Program-made: the position numbers and the translations under genes
From: RYN-428 sp035648595
GTDB taxonomy: Bacteria > Planctomycetota > Phycisphaerae > Tepidisphaerales > Tepidisphaeraceae
NCBI GenBank assembly: GCA_035648595.1
Contig: DASRLH010000492.1
Span: 1-31,867, forward strand
Direction: 5' to 3'
Length of the DNA stretch: 31,867 bases
Notes under the pieces: generated by a model
Seen by the model: only the letters and a program-made list of their open reading frames with translations
What the model was told of the DNA's origin: nothing
The model's database searches: none
Shown: positions 7,383 to 14,020 of the stretch, in pieces
Numbering within the stretch: the stretch's first letter is position 1
Layout: each line of letters begins with the position of its first letter

Positions 7383-7925
7383 ATGCCGCTCGAATTCCCA
7401 GATGGTTTTCCGTTCGTGGCCCGCGAGGAAATCAACGCCGCGCCGCCGCTGGCGGAATCTTTCTCACCGACGCCCGCGCCTGATGATCGGGCAATGCAAC
7501 AGGGTGCTCGCGCGACCCCACTGCCGGCTGCCGCGCCTTGTGCCATAGTCGAAGCCCCGGCGCTTGCCAAGTACTTGCATGCGCCCGTTGCGCCGCAAAG
7601 CCCGATACGCGAGCGCCGTCGGGCGGCGCGTCAGACGCTGGTGGCGCGAGCCACGGTGCGGCCTCATAATCCGCTGGGCCCCGGCGGCCCCTCCGCCGCC
7701 GGCTATGTGAGCAACATCTCGCTGCTGGGCATCGGCTTGCACACGCGCCGGCCGTTGAGCATTGGGGAGCGATATCACATCAAACTCGAGGCAGGACCCA
7801 TGAAGTGGACCAGCCATCTGCGGGTCGTTTCCTGCCAGCCGCATCCCAGCGGAACCTGGGATATCGGCGCGCATTTCATCGCCAACGAGTTGTCCGTGCG
7901 AAGGACGCGCGAAATGGCCGCGTAG
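7383..7925 (+). CDS. PilZ domain protein
   Basis: The C-terminal half is a PilZ domain, the common c-di-GMP receptor fold. The Arg-rich entry motif RERRRAAR is followed about 30 residues later by NISLLGIGL, matching the D/NxSxxG motif, and the domain closes with WDIGAHFI. Both nucleotide-contacting motifs are present, so c-di-GMP binding is likely. The N-terminal 75 residues are Ala/Pro-rich and probably disordered. The reading frame is open from a TTG at 7344, but the ATG at 7383 is the first credible start, clear of the MITE-like DNA. It is convergent with the CARDB protein gene, with a strong hairpin between. The regulated process cannot be told from the neighbours. Confidence 0.82.
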   Translation: MPLEFPDGFPFVAREEINAAPPLAESFSPTPAPDDRAMQQGARATPLPAAAPCAIVEAPALAKYLHAPVAPQSPIRERRRAARQTLVARATVRPHNPLGPGGPSAAGYVSNISLLGIGLHTRRPLSIGERYHIKLEAGPMKWTSHLRVVSCQPHPSGTWDIGAHFIANELSVRRTREMAA

Positions 7926-8017
7926 AAACTCACTCCGCTTCCGCGCCGCACTTCCGTGAATTCCGTCTCCCCGGCGAATTGCCAACAGGCCGCCACCAAG
8001 CGTTTCCCGTCAGGCCA

Positions 8018-8044
8018 AACGCCCGGCGTCGCGCGCCGGGCGTT
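8018..8044. terminator. Strong hairpin between convergent genes
   Basis: A perfect 11-bp stem (AACGCCCGGCG / CGCCGGGCGTT) with a 5-base loop lies between the convergent PilZ and CARDB genes. There is no T-run, but the placement and symmetry suit a bidirectional terminator. Confidence 0.6.
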
Positions 8045-8076
8045 GATCATTTCGCCGCATAGCGGCCCTGGACGGG

Positions 8077-8901
8077 TCAACTCAGGACAATCGGCACCTC
8101 GCCAATCGAGGTATTATTTCCGGGATTGATATCCAACAGCTTATTCTGCGGATCCAGCGTGACCACCAAGTATTGATTTCCGGTTGGCGAACCGAGCGGG
8201 ACCAGGATGCGGACGTGGATCGTGATATGGCCATGGGCCTTGATATGCACATGCCGCAATGTCGTCGTCCCCAAAGAAACCGCATCGCCGGCGGTATTGT
8301 CCTGTGACAACCCGATGGCCACGTCCAGCGGGGCGTTTAGATCGCTATTGCCGTTGTTTGCCACCTGCACCACGAAAGTGATTGCCTTGCCCACCCGCGC
8401 CTTGGCGGGGGTTTTCAGTACATTGGGTTGCAGATCAATATTGGGCGGAGAGATGTTGATCTGCCCGATCGATGCTCCAACCACGCTGGGAAGCGCGCCA
8501 TTCACCGACGCCAGAATGTAATAGTTGCCGTCCAGATTCTGGGGGATCGGATTGAGCCTGATATTGATGTTCTGGTTGTGCTGCGGGGCAATATTGATAT
8601 TGCGCGTAATGGTTCCCAGGGCCGCATCATCAGAGCTGAGGGTCGTATCCAGGGAGGCGAACAGCGAGATGCTGGCCTTTTCCCGGGCGATGCCGGTGCC
8701 ATCGTTGGCGATGTTCACGGTGACCGGCTTCTTAATCGTGGTGCCGGAAATCACCGCGTTGGGAACCGGGTTGGGCAGCGTGACGGTCAGCGCGGGCGTA
8801 CCCGCCGTCGCGCTCAAATAAGCGCGCGATTCAAGGGACTCAACCGCCGGGGAATGACGCGCTGCCCGGCTGCCAGCGATACGAGACGAAAACCCAAACA
8901 T
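8077..8901 (-). CDS. Secreted CARDB-domain protein with planctomycete N-terminal sorting motif
   Basis: The N-terminus carries twin-Arg-like basic residues and then VESLESRAYLSA, the LExR..LSA motif found at the start of many planctomycete surface proteins and assumed to direct export or anchoring. Two beta-sandwich segments follow: residues about 35-135 (INIAPQHNQNINIRLNPI) and about 140-270, the latter a clear CARDB-like domain (adhesin-type fold) with VGKAITFVVQVANNGNSDL and the closing LDINPGNNTS. The short length (274 aa) suggests a simple adhesin or sheath component rather than a giant autotransporter-like protein. AGGAGAT precedes the ATG, a good ribosome-binding site. It could be a client of the export-like cluster at 12-19.6 kb; this is inference only. 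Confidence 0.78.
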   Translation of the reverse strand: MFGFSSRIAGSRAARHSPAVESLESRAYLSATAGTPALTVTLPNPVPNAVISGTTIKKPVTVNIANDGTGIAREKASISLFASLDTTLSSDDAALGTITRNINIAPQHNQNINIRLNPIPQNLDGNYYILASVNGALPSVVGASIGQINISPPNIDLQPNVLKTPAKARVGKAITFVVQVANNGNSDLNAPLDVAIGLSQDNTAGDAVSLGTTTLRHVHIKAHGHITIHVRILVPLGSPTGNQYLVVTLDPQNKLLDINPGNNTSIGEVPIVLS

Positions 8902-8944
8902 AACATCTCCTTTACATGTGTTTCAAATCAACCCGTCGCGCGGA

Positions 8945-10306
8945 CTATATCGGGGCCGCTTCTCGGAGGGAACGCCTAATTTTGCGCCGCGTCATTTCCA
9001 CCAACAGGAACCCCCACAGAATCAAAACCGCGTACAGCTTAACCGAGGCCAGCAGAATGACCAGGAGGCGCGGCAGCGGCAATTTCGCCACCGTGAGCGG
9101 CCAGGCGATGACGAATGCGGTGAGAAAAATCGTGACATAAATCCAGCCGCGCGCCCGGTTGCCATCCCTTCCCAGAACGGCAAGCATCGCCACGATCGCT
9201 CCCGGCGCCACATACGTCAGATGATGCTCCCAGGCCAGCGGCGCCACCAGAAAAGTGAGAACAAGGATCGCGGCAAACTCCAGATCGATTCTTTGGCCGC
9301 GCCCGGAGTTCGTAGCCGCATCGCGCCGGCTGGAGAGATAAACGGCTCCAAAGGTGATCAGCGCCATCACCGCAATTCCCGCGACCGTAAGCAGCCGGCC
9401 CAACTGCTCGAACGGCAGCAGCGTCGCCCCCAGCGTCGGCCGCCCCACTTCCATGAAGAGCTTTGGCGCCATGAAGAGCCGGGCCATGAAACCGGCGAAG
9501 CCGACATTGCCCTGAAGCGTCGGCGGGAATACGCCCATCGGCGCCCGCAGGTAGCCGCAGGTGGGGGCGACGTTCGTTTTCCAATCGATCCAAAACGCGC
9601 GCGGCAGCACGAACCATGAAACAATGCAGACCGCCGCCAGCAGTGCGAGCGTCAGCGCGGCCGCCTGATATTTTCGCCGAAACACCAGCATCCCCAGGAA
9701 CAACACCGGATACAGCTTGAACACGCTGGCCAGCGCCAGCGGCAAAGCAATCGCCCACCCCGGCCAGTCACGCTTGATTCCAAGCCAACAGACGCACAAC
9801 AGCGCCAGCACGATCAAATTCACCTGCCCCAGTTCGATGGTGGAGTCGATTCCCCGAAAAAAGAGCAGGTAAATGACCATGAATGCCGGCAGCACATCGG
9901 TCGTCATTTGTCGCGGGGTAAACCCGAGAATCCCCACCAGCAGCAATCCGATCGCGATCAGGAGGCAAACATGATTGATCGCCAAAACGGCGATCTTCGC
10001 GGCGTTCACCGGAAGCCGCGCCAGCGGATAAAACAGCAGCAGACTTGGGGGCGGATACAAATACGGATAAATGCGCCGCCGAACTTCCCCCGGCCTGGGC
10101 GGCTCGGCCTTCTCCGACGCCGCCGTCAGCGCCTGCTCGTTATACGGCGATTGTTTCTCGATGAAGCTCAGCCGCGCGCCATAGTAGAAGGATGGAAAAT
10201 CCGTGTAAACGAGCGTCGAGAGCTTGGCGCCATACGAATACAGAAACGTGAAATACAAAAACACCAACAGCCAAGGCACAATCCGTCGCGGCCCGTTTTC
10301 ATCCAT
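8945..10306 (-). CDS. Glycosyltransferase family 87 (DUF2029) integral membrane protein
   Basis: Polytopic membrane protein with about ten hydrophobic segments. The N-terminal periplasmic loop has the GT87 feature TDFPSFYYGA (Asp36 from the chosen start), where the acidic residue is the likely catalytic base in GT-C enzymes. Further family-like motifs are YLYPPPSLLL, ELGQVNLIVLALL and SVFKLYPVLFLG. GT87 members are polyprenyl-phosphate-dependent mannosyl/arabinosyl-type transferases acting outside the membrane; the acceptor here is unknown. The open frame extends upstream to 10507, but that extension reads through a simple repeat (QHSALST), so the ATG at 10306 is taken. Length about 453 residues. 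It lies behind the MFS gene on the same strand. Confidence 0.83.
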   Translation of the reverse strand: MDENGPRRIVPWLLVFLYFTFLYSYGAKLSTLVYTDFPSFYYGARLSFIEKQSPYNEQALTAASEKAEPPRPGEVRRRIYPYLYPPPSLLLFYPLARLPVNAAKIAVLAINHVCLLIAIGLLLVGILGFTPRQMTTDVLPAFMVIYLLFFRGIDSTIELGQVNLIVLALLCVCWLGIKRDWPGWAIALPLALASVFKLYPVLFLGMLVFRRKYQAAALTLALLAAVCIVSWFVLPRAFWIDWKTNVAPTCGYLRAPMGVFPPTLQGNVGFAGFMARLFMAPKLFMEVGRPTLGATLLPFEQLGRLLTVAGIAVMALITFGAVYLSSRRDAATNSGRGQRIDLEFAAILVLTFLVAPLAWEHHLTYVAPGAIVAMLAVLGRDGNRARGWIYVTIFLTAFVIAWPLTVAKLPLPRLLVILLASVKLYAVLILWGFLLVEMTRRKIRRSLREAAPI

Positions 10307-10344
10307 CGCCCGATGGTAGCAGAAGCGGGAGAGGAGCGGAAAGT

Positions 10345-10534
10345 GGGGAGGGAGAGTGCTGAGTGCTGAGTGCTGAGAGTTGCGAGTCGGCGCTGGGAGT
10401 TGTGAGTTGGGCGCGCGGAGTTTCGATAGGCGCGGTTTGTCCAATGGTGGGGCAGACATTCGATATCCGCTAAACGCAGTCGCCGCATATCCTTTCTCAG
10501 CACTCAACTCTCAGCACTCAGCACTCTCCTCCCC
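10345..10534. repeat. Inverted repeat built of AGTGCTG heptamers (copy 1)
   Basis: The left arm (10345-10382) is a run of AGTGCTG units ending in GAGAGTT. The right arm (10506-10534) is its inverse with one unit fewer. It spans the gap between the MFS and GT87 genes, and the right arm supplies the TGA stop of the MFS gene. Related arms flank the SecA-like gene start at 13921-14020. Confidence 0.85.
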
Positions 10535-11921
10535 TCCCCGGAAAGAACTCCCGGTCCGGATGAATGAACAGCCACATCGCCCCGGACAGCAGGTACGTCA
10601 TCGCATAGACGGCAAAGAGGGTTGGCCAGCCGAAATGATTGAAGATGAGCGCGCCGATGATCGGCTGGGCGACGTTTCCGCCCAGGTTGCCGACGGTGTT
10701 GACCAGTCCGGCGGCCAGGCCGCAGTGCGCGCCGCCGATGTCGATGATGGCGGCCCAACTGGCGCCCTGGCCAAAGTCGTACGCCATCATCGTCAGGCAC
10801 ATGAGGGCGACCGCGTAATGTGCCGAGTGAACGTAGCGCAAGCCAAAAACCGCCCCCGCCGCCACGATCCGTCCCGCCACCGGCAGCACTGCGCGGCCCA
10901 GGCGCAGCCGGCCTGTCCGCCGGACGATGTAATCCGACACCCACCCGCCCACCAGGCACGCCACCCCGCCGCAAAAGAGCGGCAGCCCGCTCATGAGGTG
11001 CGAATGGCTGTAATCCACGCCCTGGGCCTTGAGATACTTGGGCACCCAGCTCACGAAGAACGACCAGCCGAAGCTTCCGAACACATAAAAAAAACACAAA
11101 GCCCACAGATCGCCGCTGGAAAACAGCGCCTTCCAGACGCGGCGGTCGCGGGGCGCGGCGTGCTGGGCCCGGTCCTCCCGATCCGGCGCGCCGGATCGGA
11201 TCAGTTGAAGCTCGGCGGCGTTGACGGAGCGCTTCGCGGCGGGGTCATCGCGGAAGAACGGATAAAACAGAATTACCCACGCGATGCCCGCCAGCCCGCA
11301 CGCCCAGAAACCCAGTCGCCAGGCCGGCATGCTCGCCAGCCCGTGCAGCGCCGCGATCCCCGCGACGCCCGAGCGAAACGCATGCGAGCCGAATCCCATG
11401 AGCAGCCAGCCGAACAGCAGCGGCGACGCCGCCCCGCCCCACCGCGCCACCAGCCAGAGCGTTCCGCTGGCGCGCCCCTGTGATTGGGCCGGCAGCCAGC
11501 GCGATTGCACGCGGGCGATATTGGGATATGCCCCGGCTTCGCCGGCGCCGAATAAAAACCGCCAGCACAGCAACGAGATGAACCCGCCGGCCGCCCCGGT
11601 GAGCGCGGTGCACGCCGACCACGCCAGCACGATGCGCGTCAGCGTGCCGCGCGATCCGAATCGCTCGCCCAGCCAGCCGCCGGGAATCTCGAAGATCGCG
11701 TAAGCCAGCCAGAATGCGCTGAAAATCCAGCCCATCTGAAAATCATTGATATGCAGATCGCGCTGAATGTCGGCCTGCACCGACATGATGCAGATGCGGT
11801 CGAAGTAGGTGAGGAACGACAGGACGCAAAGAAATGCCAGAACCACATAACGGACGTGCGTGGGCCGTTCGCTTTCCAGAAGCGGTGAGTTGTCGAAACG
11901 CGAAGCACCGGCGAACGTCAA
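10518..11921 (-). CDS. MFS transporter, ACS (anion:cation symporter) family
   Basis: Twelve-helix major facilitator. The ACS signature region is clear: LTYFDRICI in helix 1, a FSAFWLAYAIFEIPGGWLGERFGSR-type helix 2/loop, and FLFGAGEAGAYPNIARV in helix 4. Relatives carry hexuronates, glucarate, tartrate or phthalate with protons; the substrate is not predictable here. Tandem TTG codons at 11924 and 11921 both lie close behind GGGAGG, the second being slightly better spaced; no ATG is available before helix 1. The last codons (GRGGEC then TGA) run into an AGTGCTG-type repeat arm, so the native C-terminus may have been replaced by repeat insertion. It begins 51 bases after the SecA-like gene stop and could be co-transcribed. 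Confidence 0.85.
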   Translation of the reverse strand: MTFAGASRFDNSPLLESERPTHVRYVVLAFLCVLSFLTYFDRICIMSVQADIQRDLHINDFQMGWIFSAFWLAYAIFEIPGGWLGERFGSRGTLTRIVLAWSACTALTGAAGGFISLLCWRFLFGAGEAGAYPNIARVQSRWLPAQSQGRASGTLWLVARWGGAASPLLFGWLLMGFGSHAFRSGVAGIAALHGLASMPAWRLGFWACGLAGIAWVILFYPFFRDDPAAKRSVNAAELQLIRSGAPDREDRAQHAAPRDRRVWKALFSSGDLWALCFFYVFGSFGWSFFVSWVPKYLKAQGVDYSHSHLMSGLPLFCGGVACLVGGWVSDYIVRRTGRLRLGRAVLPVAGRIVAAGAVFGLRYVHSAHYAVALMCLTMMAYDFGQGASWAAIIDIGGAHCGLAAGLVNTVGNLGGNVAQPIIGALIFNHFGWPTLFAVYAMTYLLSGAMWLFIHPDREFFPGRGGEC

Positions 11922-11972
11922 CAAACCTCCCTGGCCGGGGGCGGTTGTACCACAAGCCCAGCCAATCTAAAT

Positions 11973-13913
11973 TTAGAACGGCAAACTCTCATCCATCCAA
12001 TCATCGCTCTTGAGCACCTGCTTGCGGTTGAAGCGGGCGAGGCGTTCGGCGCGGGACTGGGCGAGCTTGATCAGGCGGCCAGCGCCGAAGGCACGCCAGG
12101 TTTTTCGCAATTTGCCGGCGTGACGGAGGAACAGGTCGTCCTCGGCGCAGGTGAAAAGCTGCGCGCTTCCGGGGTCGCCCTGGCGGGCGGCGCGGCCGAA
12201 GAGCTGGCGATCGACGCGGAAGCTGCCGTGCGGCTCGGTGGAGATGACGTGCAGGCCGCCCAGATCGGCCACGCCCTTGGCGAGTTTGATGTCGGTTCCG
12301 CGACCGGCCATGTTGGTGGCGACCGTCACCTGCCCTTTTTGCCCGGCCTGGGCGACGATCTCGGCTTCGCCCTTGGTCTGGCTGGCGTTGAGTACGCGGT
12401 GCATGATGCCCTTGGCGGAAAGCCGCCGGCTCACGTCTTCCGACGCCAGCACGCTGCGCGTGCCGATGAGAATCGGCGCGCCGGTGTCGTGAATCTCGGC
12501 GCAGCGCACGGTGACGGCGTCGTATTTCTGATCCATCGTGTCGAACATGCGCAGCGGCAATTGCCGGCGGATACAAGGGCGGTTGGTCGGAATGCGAATG
12601 ACCGGACGCTGATAAATCTGCCAAAGCTCCGAGCCGGCTTCCCAGGCGGTGCCGGTCATGCCGCCCATGATCGGGTATTGGCGGAAAAACCGCTGGAAGC
12701 TCAGGCGGGCCAGGTTTTCCTTGTCGGCGGTGACGGTGACGCCTTCCTTCACCTCGATCGCCTGGTGCAGCCCGTGCCGCCAGGAGCGGTCGGCCATCAC
12801 GCGGCCGGTGAACTCGTCGATGATCTGAACCTTGCCATCTTCAGCGACAAGATATTGCTCATCGCGGATGAAGCAATACAGGCCGGTGAGTGCCTGGGTG
12901 ACGAGCTCCTCGCGGCGGCGCTTGCCTTTCCAGAAGTTGGAGGCGTGGCCCAATTCCTCAAGGCGGTCCTGCCCGCGGGCGGTCAGATCAACCTGGCGGA
13001 CGGTGCGATCGACGGTGAAGTCGCGGCCATATTCCATCTGGTGCGCCAGCTCGTCGGCGGCGCGGTAGAACGTCGCGTTGGGCTCTTCATCGGGCGAGTT
13101 GGAGATGATCAGCGGAGTGACGGCTTCGTCGATCAACAAGCTGTCGGCCTCGTCAACGATCACGCGGAACAGGCCCGGCACCATCATGCGGTTGCTATAA
13201 GATGCGCCGCTCATCATGCCGATCAAGGCGGTCTGCGCGCTGTTGCGGAGGTTGCCCAGCAGAATCTGGTCGCGGAGGAAGTCGGCGACGAGTTCCTTGC
13301 TGGTGCAATAGACGACGCCGCGACGGTAATGATCGAGGCGCTCCTGCGGGGTGGTTTCGTGAATGACGTGGCCGACCTGTAGGCCGCACATTTGATAGAT
13401 CGGCGCCATTTCCTCGGCGTCGCGCTGCACGAGGTAGTCGTTGACGGTAATGATGTGAACCGGCCGGCCCGTCCAGCCCCAGAGCGTGGCGGCAAGGGCG
13501 GCGGTGAGCGTCTTTCCCTCGCCCGTGGCCATCTCGGCGACCGCGCCTTCGCACATCGCCAGCGCGCCCATGAGCTGCACGGGGAATGGCCGCAGGCCCA
13601 CGGACCGGAAAGCGGCTTCGCGAATGATCGCCAAGCCCTTGTCCAGCGCCGGGCCCACGAGTTTGTTCACGCGCGCCAGGGAGCGCATCTCGGCAACCTG
13701 CTCCTGGAAATGAACCGAGCCCAGATTGCGCACTTCCGGTTCGAGCAATTCGATGCGTGCCGCCTGCGCCTTCAGGCGCGCGAGCACGGGCCGACGGTTC
13801 TTAAAGAACCCGATGAAGCCGTTGGCGGCGGCGTCGAGGCCCTTGAGATCGGGCGCCTTCACCCGCCGGGCGTCGAACACGGACCAGAGTTCATTGGTGG
13901 CGAATTGGGACAT
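11973..13913 (-). CDS. SecA-like ATPase, short paralogue lacking the C-terminal half of the helical scaffold
   Basis: A 646-residue SecA relative, against roughly 800-1000 in housekeeping SecA. NBD1 has ATGEGKT at 129-135 and VDEAD at 253-257. A protein-crosslinking-like insert is present, then IDEFTGRVM at 365-373. NBD2 has TNMAGRGTDIKL at 533-544 and FGRAARQGD at 572-580. The sequence stops soon after, at RKQVLKSDDWMDESLPF, which aligns with the start of the long scaffold helix (RKQLLxYDDVMNEQR in SecA). The helical wing, two-helix finger and zinc-binding tail are therefore absent. It retains the ATPase motor but not the part thought to push chains through SecY. It follows the M50/HlyD gene on the same strand, implying a dedicated role with those envelope proteins. 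No ribosome-binding site is visible; a repeat arm begins 8 bases upstream of the ATG. Confidence 0.9.
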   Translation of the reverse strand: MSQFATNELWSVFDARRVKAPDLKGLDAAANGFIGFFKNRRPVLARLKAQAARIELLEPEVRNLGSVHFQEQVAEMRSLARVNKLVGPALDKGLAIIREAAFRSVGLRPFPVQLMGALAMCEGAVAEMATGEGKTLTAALAATLWGWTGRPVHIITVNDYLVQRDAEEMAPIYQMCGLQVGHVIHETTPQERLDHYRRGVVYCTSKELVADFLRDQILLGNLRNSAQTALIGMMSGASYSNRMMVPGLFRVIVDEADSLLIDEAVTPLIISNSPDEEPNATFYRAADELAHQMEYGRDFTVDRTVRQVDLTARGQDRLEELGHASNFWKGKRRREELVTQALTGLYCFIRDEQYLVAEDGKVQIIDEFTGRVMADRSWRHGLHQAIEVKEGVTVTADKENLARLSFQRFFRQYPIMGGMTGTAWEAGSELWQIYQRPVIRIPTNRPCIRRQLPLRMFDTMDQKYDAVTVRCAEIHDTGAPILIGTRSVLASEDVSRRLSAKGIMHRVLNASQTKGEAEIVAQAGQKGQVTVATNMAGRGTDIKLAKGVADLGGLHVISTEPHGSFRVDRQLFGRAARQGDPGSAQLFTCAEDDLFLRHAGKLRKTWRAFGAGRLIKLAQSRAERLARFNRKQVLKSDDWMDESLPF

Positions 13914-13920
13914 AAGAATC

Positions 13921-14020
13921 AGTGCTGAGTGCTGAGTGCTGAGAGTTGAGGTGAGGAAAGTAACGGGTGCGCTATGATCTTGCCCGTCTCAGCACTCAGC
14001 ACTCAACTCTCAGCACTCTC
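13921..14020. repeat. Inverted repeat built of AGTGCTG heptamers (copy 2)
   Basis: The arm at 13921-13950 (AGTGCTG units then GAGAGTTGAG) faces an inverse arm at 13988-14020. They fill the gap between the M50/HlyD stop codon and the SecA-like start codon and touch both genes. Same family as 10345-10534. Confidence 0.85.

Noticed and set aside
7926..8076. Possible small RNA gene between PilZ and CARDB genes
   Set aside because: The only structure is one 11-bp hairpin best explained as a terminator; no promoter is seen.
12120..13382. 420-codon forward ORF opposite the SecA-like gene
   Set aside because: It is the antisense shadow of a strongly conserved coding sequence; its product is Ala/Gly/His/Arg-rich with no domain.
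13921..14020. CRISPR-like look of regularly spaced short repeats
   Set aside because: Units are 7 bases, contiguous and degenerate, without spacers or cas genes. The same holds for the CACGAAT and CACGGAGG tracts.
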